From positions 1-6,106 of the forward strand of contig JAJZYI010000203.1 in assembly GCA_021798135.1 (NCBI GenBank): a stretch of 6,106 bases of DNA, in the 5' to 3' direction. The notes beneath the pieces are model-generated. The model worked only from the letters and a program-made list of their open reading frames with translations. It was not told where the DNA came from and did not search any database. Source of the stretch: Actinomycetes bacterium. GTDB taxonomy: Bacteria; Actinomycetota; Acidimicrobiia; Acidimicrobiales; UBA8190. Below, one piece after another: positions 1 to 4,613 of the stretch. Position 1 is the stretch's first letter. Each line of letters begins with the position of its first letter. The position numbers and the translations under genes were made by a program.

Positions 1-276
1 GCCCGAGCACCGCATCGGCAAGCAGCTCCGGACCCCCGCAGGCGGTGGATCGACTGATCGAAGGTGTCTCGGCGCCTGCAGTTGCTGGTGACCAGGCGTT
101 CTCGACGTCTCGATGACCACCCCTAGGCGTGACGGCATCGAGCAAGCCGAGAGCTGGGTCGGCACGGGGATGCCGACGGGCGGCACGCTCGCCGTCCACG
201 TTGTCGCGTCTCGTGTTGGATGGCAGCGCACCTCCGGGCGTGCCAGAGCCGCGAAGGCAGCTGACTCGGGGCTTCG
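1..276. other. Left-edge region without a recognised gene; possible displaced tRNA terminator
   Basis: I translated both strands at the left edge. The three plus frames entering from the left close within 1-120, and none gave a protein I recognise, so any gene cut by the window edge cannot be identified. Open frames starting near 113 and 129 run through the tRNA fragment downstream and show the peptide GRPGLEPGT, which is what tRNA T-arm DNA gives when translated, so I do not call them genes. A 6-bp hairpin (251-256 with 272-277, 15-nt loop) lies directly 3' of the tRNA fragment, read on the minus strand. It could be the original tRNA terminator left behind when something inserted at the tRNA 3' end. 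Confidence 0.4.
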
Positions 277-321
277 CCGTGGGCCGCCCGGGGCTCGAAC
301 CCGGCACCGTGGGATCAGAAG
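277..321 (-). repeat. Detached 3'-half copy of tRNA-Lys (att-like repeat, distal end)
   Basis: This stretch matches 1304-1348 in the same orientation at 42 of 45 positions, with mismatches only at 309, 316 and 318. The first 32 bases are identical. On the minus strand it covers the anticodon loop through the variable loop, T arm, acceptor 3' strand and discriminator, plus three bases beyond the tRNA end. The 5' half is absent: at the position where the acceptor 5' strand should lie (346-352) nothing pairs with the 3' strand. The anticodon-loop equivalent reads CTTCTGA instead of CTTTTAA. Tyrosine-recombinase elements commonly leave this footprint, a 3' tRNA fragment at the far end of an insertion. 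A decayed tandem tRNA duplicate is the alternative. Confidence 0.75.
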
Positions 322-329
322 CGGGCTCG

Positions 330-369
330 GGGACGTGCCAGGCGAGGCTGTGGTGTCCTGCCACGTCCC
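330..369. other. Long imperfect hairpin next to the tRNA fragment
   Basis: Positions 330-342 pair with 357-369 over 12 of 13 bases (one C-C mismatch at 338/361), leaving a 14-nt loop. The arms begin GGGACGTG and end CACGTCCC. It lies a few bases inside the tRNA fragment, at the left edge of the putative islet. A second, weaker 6-bp stem (373-378 with 394-399) follows. It could be a terminator, a protein-binding site at the end of the element or a structured RNA. No T-tract follows it on either side. The rest of the gap to the antitoxin start (400-492) shows nothing I can interpret. Confidence 0.4.
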
Positions 370-492
370 AAGCCGGCCGCTCCTCCTGGCGGTGGCCGGG
401 GGCCGATCGGAAGCGACGGGACCGGCCGGGACATCGTGAGCCGCAATTGTTGGGTCGGAGGTTGGGCCGGCCTTCCCAGCATCGCACCCGGT

Positions 493-509
493 TGACTACG
501 CTGTAGTCA
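493..509. promoter_or_regulatory. Palindromic operator over a leaderless-type promoter of the toxin-antitoxin operon
   Basis: TGACTAC (493-499) and GTAGTCA (503-509) form a perfect 7-bp inverted repeat with a 3-nt spacer. The right arm ends on the A of the antitoxin ATG. A TANNNT-type -10 element, TACGCT, occupies 497-502, six bases before the start codon, and no Shine-Dalgarno sequence precedes the ATG. Transcription is therefore likely to start at or next to the A of ATG, giving a leaderless mRNA. A dimeric ribbon-helix-helix antitoxin bound here would cover the -10 and start site, the usual arrangement for autorepression. I found no convincing -35 element. Confidence 0.6.
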
Positions 510-934
510 TGTCGCATCCTGTCTCCGTCCGGTTCCACGACACCCATGTGGCGGAAAGGCTCAAGTCCGAGGCCGCTGCCCGCGGGACCTCCTCGTCGGC
601 CCTGGCCGAGGAGCTCATCGACGAGGGTCTGCGCACACGGCGCCATCCGCTGGTGGTCTTTCGGGACGGCCCAGCTGGCCGGCGAGCAGCCCTGAGCGGC
701 GGTCCTGACGTCTGGGAGGTGATCGACGGCCTGGTCGGCGGCGACGTCGCCACCAGCAAGAGGGTCGATCGCGCCGCCGCGATGCTCGGGATCCGTCGCG
801 AACAAGTAGATGCCGCACTGGCCTACTACGCGGAGTTCACCGAGGAGATCGACGCCCACATCGAAGCCAACCGTCAGGCAGCCGAGGAAGCAGAAGCGCT
901 GTGGCGCCGACAGCAGGAACTGCTCGCCGGGTGA
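509..934 (+). CDS. Antitoxin, ribbon-helix-helix plus DUF433-like domain
   Basis: The 141-residue product looks like the antitoxin of a type II toxin-antitoxin pair. Residues about 4-44 fit a ribbon-helix-helix DNA-binding fold: a short strand (PVSVRF), then helix, turn and helix ending near EELIDEGLRTRR. Residues about 46-120 resemble the DUF433/VapB-like antitoxin region, with HPLVVFRDGPAGRRAAL, GGPDVWEVIDGL and a helical AALAYYAEFTEEIDAHI segment. The last 20 residues form a charged helix (AEEAEALWRRQQELLAG) suited to wrapping the toxin. It should bind its own promoter at the palindrome touching the ATG and neutralise the toxin encoded next. The ATG at 509 fits the RHH N-terminus exactly and the leaderless promoter. 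The stop overlaps the toxin start by four bases. A 60-base stretch in its second half (781-840) is about 60% GC by hand count, below the other stretches I counted in the window. Confidence 0.85.
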   Translation: MSHPVSVRFHDTHVAERLKSEAAARGTSSSALAEELIDEGLRTRRHPLVVFRDGPAGRRAALSGGPDVWEVIDGLVGGDVATSKRVDRAAAMLGIRREQVDAALAYYAEFTEEIDAHIEANRQAAEEAEALWRRQQELLAG

Positions 935-1290
935 AGCTGCTGTTCGACGTCCACCACTCGCGCCTGGCCGCCGAGCGGCTACGCGAGGAGGGGCACGATG
1001 TCGTTGCCGCCGCCGACGACCCCGTCCTGGCCAGCCTGCCCGACGACGAGCTCTTGCGCGCCGCGACCCAGGCCGGTCGAGCCCTGGTCACCGAGAATGC
1101 CCGGGATCTCGACCGGATCGTCCGGACCTGGGCCATGACCGCAGAGCACCATGCCGGTCTTGTGTTCACGTCTCCCCGCCGCTATCACCGGGGCAGCCGG
1201 TCGTACCCAGCCAATCTCGTCGCCGCCCTCAGGACACTCCTGGCAGACCCCCCCGGCTTCGAGCGTGACTGGATCCACTGGCTCCCCTGA
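931..1290 (+). CDS. Toxin, DUF5615 PIN-like nuclease family
   Basis: The 119-residue product matches the DUF5615 (PIN-like, Mut7-C-related) family, whose small members usually pair with DUF433 or RHH antitoxins and are presumed ribonucleases. The N-terminus MKLLFDVHHS carries the conserved Asp6. RLREEGHDVV follows, then PDDELL (Asp38, Asp39, Glu40). The segment LVTENARDLDRIV supplies Glu55, Asn56 and Asp59 where the family has its T-N-D-x-D-like acidic site. HHAGLVF is the usual core strand. The acidic set looks complete, so I infer an active enzyme. The start is GTG 931, in the overlap GTGA with the antitoxin stop; AGGAA at 915-919 is a distant ribosome site, and translational coupling is likely. 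In-frame codons from 901 lie inside the antitoxin and lack family resemblance. The gene ends 16 bp before the 3' end of the oppositely oriented tRNA-Lys. Confidence 0.82.
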   Translation: MKLLFDVHHSRLAAERLREEGHDVVAAADDPVLASLPDDELLRAATQAGRALVTENARDLDRIVRTWAMTAEHHAGLVFTSPRRYHRGSRSYPANLVAALRTLLADPPGFERDWIHWLP

Positions 1291-1303
1291 CAACGGAACT
1301 CCA

Positions 1304-1348
1304 CCGTGGGCCGCCCGGGGCTCGAACCCGGCACCTTGGGATTAAAAG
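1304..1348 (-). repeat. att-like direct repeat inside the intact tRNA-Lys gene (proximal end)
   Basis: This is the partner of the tRNA fragment at 277-321. It spans the tRNA from the anticodon loop to the discriminator base and three bases further. Element-encoded recombinases often restore an intact tRNA at one end and leave the fragment at the other, which is exactly the polarity seen: the complete gene is here and the cargo lies on its 3' side. The distance between equivalent positions is 1,027 bp. Confidence 0.75.
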
Positions 1349-1379
1349 TCCCCTGCTCTACCCGATGAGCTAGCGGCCC
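1307..1379 (-). tRNA. trnK: tRNA-Lys, anticodon UUU
   Basis: Read on the minus strand this is a 73-nt cloverleaf. The acceptor GGGCCGC pairs fully with GCGGCCC. The D arm is GCTC/GAGC with loop ATCGGGTA. The anticodon loop CTTTTAA has TTT at 1346-1344. The variable loop is AGGTG, and the T arm is CCGGG/CCCGG with loop TTCGAGC, followed by discriminator A. The anticodon stem GGGGA/TCCCA has one outer G-A mismatch and four good pairs, so the fold should hold. CCA is not encoded (CGG follows) and must be added. TTT in the loop decodes AAA/AAG lysine codons. The gene is convergent with the toxin, with 16 bp between them and no terminator visible there. Its 3' half is repeated at 277-321. Confidence 0.93.
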
Positions 1380-1388
1380 GGAGGTCGC

Positions 1389-1394
1389 AGTCTA
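1389..1394 (-). promoter_or_regulatory. -10 element of the tRNA-Lys promoter
   Basis: On the minus strand TAGACT lies nine bases before the first tRNA nucleotide, a suitable distance for transcription to start just upstream of the mature 5' end. It matches the actinobacterial TANNNT -10 consensus. I see no good -35 hexamer at 16-18 bp. The same hexamer occurs before the membrane protein gene at 3675-3680. Confidence 0.5.
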
Positions 1395-1456
1395 CGCCGC
1401 GCACCTGGACGCCGGCCCGTGCCGCGCGTGCCGGCTCTCGCACGGCAGCGCCAGCG

Positions 1457-1576
1457 TCAGGCGACCGGCACGTGCTCGTCGTGCGCGATCGTGCAGCTGT
1501 CGCAGTGCTTGCCCGAGCCGACCACGTGGAGCACCGCCCCTGACGGCCGGGCGAGCCCGAGCGTTCCCGGCGCCAT
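1457..1576 (-). CDS. Possible small Cys/His-rich protein, 39 aa, unknown function
   Basis: This short ORF runs from ATG at 1576 to TGA at 1457-1459, between tRNA-Lys and the YbaK-family gene and on their strand. I do not recognise the product. Its C-terminal half contains GSGKHCDSCTIAHDEHVPVA, with His, CxxC and three further His/Asp/Glu positions that could bind a metal. By hand count the codon positions are about 79%, 54% and 95% GC, the order expected of a real high-GC gene; the opposite-strand frame sharing those wobble positions has the wrong order. An in-frame stop lies not far upstream, so the ORF cannot extend much. Weak points are the small size and the lack of a clear Shine-Dalgarno sequence. 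No signal peptide or membrane segment is evident. Confidence 0.35.
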   Translation of the reverse strand: MAPGTLGLARPSGAVLHVVGSGKHCDSCTIAHDEHVPVA

Positions 1577-1612
1577 CGCAAGGGCAGGTCGGCGTCGGCT
1601 GGGAGCCCGTGC

Positions 1613-1656
1613 CCGGTGTCACCTGGTCCGGGGGGTGTCACCGGGGGGGTGTCACC
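1613..1656. repeat. Three GGTGTCACC copies; first two form a hairpin
   Basis: GGTGTCACC occurs at 1615-1623, 1634-1642 and 1648-1656. Each copy is palindromic around its central T (GGTG/CACC). Spacings are 19 and 14 bp. Copies one and two, with flanking CC and GG, can pair as 1613-1623 with 1634-1644: ten pairs, one T-T mismatch and a 10-nt loop. The cluster lies 59-102 bp downstream of the YbaK-family stop and upstream of the 39-codon ORF and the tRNA. It could be an operator array, part of a terminator or a repeat-expansion relic. Confidence 0.5.
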
Positions 1657-1657
1657 T

Positions 1658-1687
1658 CCTCCCGGGGGTGCCGCCTCGCCGGGGAGG
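1658..1687 (-). terminator. Possible terminator of the YbaK-family gene
   Basis: CCTCCCGG (1658-1665) pairs with 1679-1687 across an 8-bp stem with one bulged G at 1684, closing a 13-nt loop. It begins 28 bases past the minus-strand stop codon. No T-run follows, as is common in high-GC actinobacteria, so function is inferred only from stem strength and position. Confidence 0.35.
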
Positions 1688-1714
1688 GAGGTCGGCCAGA
1701 CGCCGGTGGCCGGT

Positions 1715-2188
1715 TCAGCCGGGCTTGGTCACGTCGGCGACCTGCGCGCCCAGGGCGCCGAGCAGCTGTGCCGCATCCACGTGGAAGTTGGCACCTCGCG
1801 CCCCGGCGCCGATCGCGACCACGCCTGCCGTGGCGACAGCCGCGTCGGCGACGACGGGCCAGGTCCTGGTCGAGCCGAACGGGGTGATCGCGCCTCGGTC
1901 GTAGCCGGTGGCCTGCTTCGCCTCCTCCTGGTCGGGGAGCGACAGGCGGCGCGTCCCGAGCGCCGCTCGCAGCTTCGGCCAGTCGATCTGGCGCCCGCCG
2001 GGGACGAGCACGAGCACGTAGTCGTCCGCGCCGCGGCGTACCACGATGGTCCGGAGCAGCTGCCCGAGCTCGATCCCCTGCAGCGCGGCGCTGTCCTCGG
2101 GGCTCGACGGCACCTCCGTCCGAACGATGCGGTAGGTCAGCCCCGACCCTTCGGCGGCACGGACGGCAGCAGTGTCGAGACCCATCAT
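1715..2188 (-). CDS. YbaK/EbsC-family aminoacyl-tRNA deacylase-like protein
   Basis: The 157-residue product belongs to the YbaK/ProX superfamily, whose known members hydrolyse mischarged aminoacyl-tRNAs such as Cys-tRNA(Pro). Family landmarks run in order: GQLLRTIVV (42-50), the strand DYVLVLVPGGRQIDWPKLR (56-74), ALGTRRLSL, QATGYDRGAITPFGS (92-106), PVVADAAV, and the closing HVDAAQLLGALGAQVADVT. The length is normal for a stand-alone domain. The position equivalent to the catalytic lysine 46 of E. coli YbaK is Arg46 here, so the activity or substrate may differ. The start is uncertain between ATG 2188 and the adjacent ATG 2185. TAGGGTGG just upstream could serve as a ribosome site or as a -10 for a leaderless transcript. 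An in-frame ATG at 2221 would add 11 residues without family support. It is divergent from the transpeptidase gene. Confidence 0.85.
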   Translation of the reverse strand: MMGLDTAAVRAAEGSGLTYRIVRTEVPSSPEDSAALQGIELGQLLRTIVVRRGADDYVLVLVPGGRQIDWPKLRAALGTRRLSLPDQEEAKQATGYDRGAITPFGSTRTWPVVADAAVATAGVVAIGAGARGANFHVDAAQLLGALGAQVADVTKPG

Positions 2189-2327
2189 CGCCACCCTACG
2201 GAGCGCGATGTCGGCTTGCATCCGCCACGGTCGAGGTGGCACGGGGCGCGGGCGGCGGGGCCAGGCGAACCGGTCGGGGGGCGGAGGAGGTGACGTCGGA
2301 CCCTGTCGGCCCGGCCGCGACCGCTCG

Positions 2328-2333
2328 TACCGT
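2328..2333 (+). promoter_or_regulatory. Possible -10 element for the L,D-transpeptidase gene
   Basis: TACCGT fits TANNNT and lies 37 bp before the chosen GTG start, which would give a leader of about 30 nt containing the ribosome site. No clear -35 element was found. The rest of the divergent gap to the YbaK-family gene (2189-2370) is G-rich and shows no other interpretable site. Confidence 0.25.
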
Positions 2334-2370
2334 GGACGTCGAGGAAGGTGTGGTCGACCCGGAGGCATCG

Positions 2371-3558
2371 GTGTCGCGGCTGGCCCGGCTGGTGAGGAGC
2401 GTTCCCGTGTGCTTGGCGGCGGTCGCCTTGGCGGGGTTCGTCGAGGTGGGGCGCGGCACCGCAGCCGCAGCCACCGCCCCGTCGCCCAATTCGGTCACGT
2501 CGCACGGCGCGGTGCCGGCACTCGGCCCCGCCGGCGGACTGCCGTCGAGCCAGCCTGTCGTGGGGGTGGCGGCGACGCCCGATGGCGGTGGCTACTGGCT
2601 GGTGGCGTCCGACGGCGGGGTGTTCGCCTTCGGTGACGCCCGGTTCTCCGGTTCGATGGGCGGCGTGCACCTGAGCCAGCCTGTCGTGGGGATGGCGGCG
2701 ACGCCTGACGGGGGTGGCTACTGGCTGGTGGCGTCCGACGGCGGGGTGTTCGCCTTCGGTGACGCCCGGTTCTCCGGCTCGATGGGCGGCGTGCATCTGA
2801 ACCAGCCTGTCGTGGGCATGGCTTCGCCTGACGGGGGTGGCTACTGGCTGGTGGCGTCCGACGGCGGGGTGTTCGCCTTCGGGGATGCCCGGTTCTACGG
2901 CTCGGACGCCGGCCTCGGCGGGGCCCCGACGGTCGCCGTCGCCGGCAGACCGGAGGGGTACTGGCTCGTCCACGGGGCGGCCGGGATCCAGGTCGGCCTG
3001 GCTTCCGGCGCGAGCGGTCCGGCGGTGACCGCCCTGCAGCAGCGGCTGCAGGGCCTCGGCTACTGGCTCGGCAGCGCGGACGGCGCCTTCGGGCCGCTGA
3101 CGCTCCAGGCGGTCTACGCCTTCCAGAAGGAGAACGGGCTCGTGCCGACCGGCGTGGTCGACCTGGCGACCTCGCAGGCCCTCGGTCGCGCCGGGCGCCC
3201 GTCGACCACCGCCGCCGGCGACCTGATCGAGGTGGACAAGGGTCGCCAGGTGCTGCTCGTGATCCGCGGCGGCCGGGTCCTGTGGGCCTTCAACACCTCC
3301 ACCGGGATGAGCGCGGCGTGGGTCACGCCGGACGGCAGGTGGGCCGTGTACCGCCAGGTCGACGGCTACGACGTCTCGCCGCTCGGGGTGCTGTACCGCC
3401 CCAAGTACGTGGTCGGCGGCATCGCCATCCACGGGTATCCCAGCGTGCCGCCGTACCCGGCTTCCCACGGCTGCATCCGGGTGACCGACGCCGCCATGGA
3501 CTTCCTGTGGAGCTCGGGTCTCGCGCCCATCGGGGAGGTGGTCTGGATCCACGGCTGA
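2371..3558 (+). CDS. Secreted L,D-transpeptidase (YkuD) with 42-residue repeats and a peptidoglycan-binding domain
   Basis: The 395-residue exported enzyme should cross-link or modify peptidoglycan outside the membrane. A signal peptide occupies about residues 1-34: arginines first, hydrophobic core 11-24, then TAAAA. Three tandem repeats follow at 61-102, 103-144 and 145-185, centred on GYWLVASDGGVFAFGDA, plus a degenerate half-copy near GYWLVHGAAG. Residues about 213-272 form a PG_binding_1 domain (VTALQQRLQGLGYW, DGAFGPLTLQAVYAFQ). The YkuD domain covers about 283-394, with His354 in IHGYP and catalytic SHGCIRV: His366, Cys368, Arg370. GTG 2371 is chosen because GGAGG (2361-2365) precedes it by five bases and the signal peptide then begins correctly. 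In-frame GTGs at 2236 and 2290 are longer alternatives with worse ribosome-site spacing. The repeats probably bind wall or surface ligands, but their role is unknown. Confidence 0.92.
   Translation: MSRLARLVRSVPVCLAAVALAGFVEVGRGTAAAATAPSPNSVTSHGAVPALGPAGGLPSSQPVVGVAATPDGGGYWLVASDGGVFAFGDARFSGSMGGVHLSQPVVGMAATPDGGGYWLVASDGGVFAFGDARFSGSMGGVHLNQPVVGMASPDGGGYWLVASDGGVFAFGDARFYGSDAGLGGAPTVAVAGRPEGYWLVHGAAGIQVGLASGASGPAVTALQQRLQGLGYWLGSADGAFGPLTLQAVYAFQKENGLVPTGVVDLATSQALGRAGRPSTTAAGDLIEVDKGRQVLLVIRGGRVLWAFNTSTGMSAAWVTPDGRWAVYRQVDGYDVSPLGVLYRPKYVVGGIAIHGYPSVPPYPASHGCIRVTDAAMDFLWSSGLAPIGEVVWIHG
2551..2925 (+). repeat. Three tandem 126-bp coding repeats inside the transpeptidase gene
   Basis: Units start at 2551, 2677 and 2803, exactly 126 bp (42 codons) apart. 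Units one and two differ at only 7 of 126 positions by hand comparison, with some changes altering the protein. Unit three has lost one codon (ASP instead of AATP) and diverges after GDARFYGS. A block covering GGGYWLVASDGGVFAFG is nearly identical in DNA in all three. The near identity indicates recent duplication or gene conversion, so copy number may vary between strains. Confidence 0.92.
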
Positions 3559-3607
3559 CGGTGACGATCCCCCTCGCAGGCGGCGAGGTCGCCCCGTCGT
3601 CTGCCGC

Positions 3608-3630
3608 GCCTGGCGCGGGTCGCGCCAGGC
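3608..3630 (+). terminator. Perfect 10-bp hairpin after the transpeptidase gene
   Basis: GCCTGGCGCG (3608-3617) and CGCGCCAGGC (3621-3630) form a perfect stem with loop GGT. It lies 50 bp past the transpeptidase stop and upstream of the next gene's promoter-like hexamer. No T-tract follows, so a T-less actinobacterial terminator is inferred. Confidence 0.5.
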
Positions 3631-3674
3631 CGGCTGCGGTCGAGCCCGCGACCACCTGCGAAGGGCGCCGCTCG

Positions 3675-3680
3675 TAGACT
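3675..3680 (+). promoter_or_regulatory. Possible -10 element for the membrane/Lipoprotein_15 gene
   Basis: TAGACT matches TANNNT and is identical to the hexamer before the tRNA-Lys gene. It would place the transcript start near 3687, about 30 nt before the GTG, leaving room for the AGGA ribosome site at 3708-3711. I do not see a convincing -35. Confidence 0.4.
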
Positions 3681-3716
3681 CCGGGGAGCTGATCCGAACT
3701 CGTCGACAGGACCCGC

Positions 3717-4580
3717 GTGAGCGTTTGGCGCCACCGCAGCCTCGGACTGGCCGGCCGCCTGGTGGGGGCCGGGCTCCTCGTGGCGACAGGGGCGATCCAC
3801 CTCGACCTCTACCTCACCGGCTACCGCGCGATCCCCACCATCGGGCCGCTCTTCCTGGCCCAGGTGGTCGTCGCCTTCGTGCTTGCGGCCGGCGTCGCCG
3901 CCACCTCCAGCGGAGTCGTCTCGGCCCTGGGGGCGGCCTTCGCTGTCGCCACGCTCGGCGGCTACCTCCTGTCCATGTGGGTCGGCCTCTTCGGCTTCGA
4001 GGAGGTCCGGACGACCGCCGGCATCGCCGCAGGGTGCGTCGAGGTGGCGGCGTTCGGCGTGCTGGCGGCGGTGGCGCTCCCGGCCCTCACGGCCAGGGCG
4101 CGCCGGCGCCGGGCACCGGGCGAACCGGCCCGGTCCACGGTCGCCGCACCGACCGCGGCAGTGGTGCTGTTCGTCGCGGCCGCCGCGGTCCTCGCCGGCG
4201 CGCTCAGCTCCGCGTCGGGAGCGGCCTCGGCCGCGGGAGCGAGCGCCACGGTCCAGCTCGCCGCCAGGCGTGTCGGCGGTGCCCTGGTCCTCACCGGCCC
4301 GCGGGGCCTCACCCTCTACTGGTTCGCCATCGACTCGCCCACCCGGTCCCGCTGCTACGGCACGTGCGCCAGCATCTGGCCGCCCGTGCTCGGCCGCCCG
4401 GTCGCGGGCCCGGGCGTGGTCGGCAGGCTCGGGACGATCACCCGGGCGAACGGCGTGCCCCAGGCGACCTACGACGGCCATCCGCTCTACACGTTCGCCG
4501 GCGACGTTCCCGGCACGGCGCGGGGGAACGACCTCGACGCCAACGGCGGCCTCTGGTACGAGATGAGGGTCAGCGGCTGA
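3717..4580 (+). CDS. Membrane protein with C-terminal Lipoprotein_15 (COG4315-type) domain
   Basis: The 287-residue protein joins two modules. The N-terminal part has four hydrophobic helices, about 12-27, 45-62, 67-92 and 100-124. It resembles small actinobacterial membrane proteins with the GAIHLDLY...GYRAIPTIGPLF signature (residues 25-46). A basic linker (RARRRR, 127-132) is followed by a fifth helix, about 142-163, and an Ala/Ser-rich tether. Residues about 188-285 are a secreted domain of the Lipoprotein_15 repeat family: LTGPRGLTLYWF, CYGTCASIWPP with Cys213 and Cys217, then LGTITRANG, QATYDGHPLYTFAGD and a final GGLWYEM. It is probably anchored with this domain outside the cell. The family's function is unsettled. 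GTG 3717 follows AGGA by five bases. The stop lies inside a 19-bp tandem duplication. Confidence 0.82.
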   Translation: MSVWRHRSLGLAGRLVGAGLLVATGAIHLDLYLTGYRAIPTIGPLFLAQVVVAFVLAAGVAATSSGVVSALGAAFAVATLGGYLLSMWVGLFGFEEVRTTAGIAAGCVEVAAFGVLAAVALPALTARARRRRAPGEPARSTVAAPTAAVVLFVAAAAVLAGALSSASGAASAAGASATVQLAARRVGGALVLTGPRGLTLYWFAIDSPTRSRCYGTCASIWPPVLGRPVAGPGVVGRLGTITRANGVPQATYDGHPLYTFAGDVPGTARGNDLDANGGLWYEMRVSG

Positions 4581-4613
4581 CAGTCCTGGAGGCCGCTGAC
4601 AGTCCTGGAGGCC
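4576..4613 (+). repeat. Perfect 19-bp tandem duplication spanning the stop codon
   Basis: The 19-base unit GCTGACAGTCCTGGAGGCC at 4576-4594 is repeated without change at 4595-4613. The first copy contains the TGA stop of the membrane protein gene (4578-4580). It is an exact two-copy direct repeat with no inverted symmetry, so it is not a terminator. Slipped-strand duplication is the simplest origin. The remainder of the gap up to the aquaporin ribosome site shows only a weak stem (4648-4653 with 4664-4669). Confidence 0.9.

Noticed and set aside
277..352. A second functional tRNA on the minus strand
   Set aside because: Only the 3' half is present. No matching 5' acceptor strand or D arm is found at the expected distance, and the anticodon stem does not pair.
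113..506. Two overlapping plus-strand open frames of 108 and 125 codons
   Set aside because: They read through the tRNA fragment (peptide GRPGLEPGT), are rich in Arg/Pro/Gly/Ser without recognisable domains, and one overlaps the antitoxin operator. They are chance frames in GC-rich DNA.
1342..1641. Minus-strand frames of 99 and 76 codons between tRNA-Lys and the YbaK-family gene
   Set aside because: They overlap the 39-codon frame that has the better codon-position GC order, and one of them runs into the tRNA. Their products are low-complexity Arg/Ala/Pro/Gly. An AGGAGGTG lies about 10 bases before the GTG at 1641, so that frame was considered, but the protein does not look real.
2551..2925. 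CRISPR-like repeat array
   Set aside because: Units are contiguous, 126 bp, in frame and translated. There are no spacers.
2185..3552. 455-codon minus-strand frame opposite the transpeptidase
   Set aside because: It is antisense to a gene with clear signal peptide, repeats and catalytic motif. Its apparent repeats are mirror images of the coding repeats.
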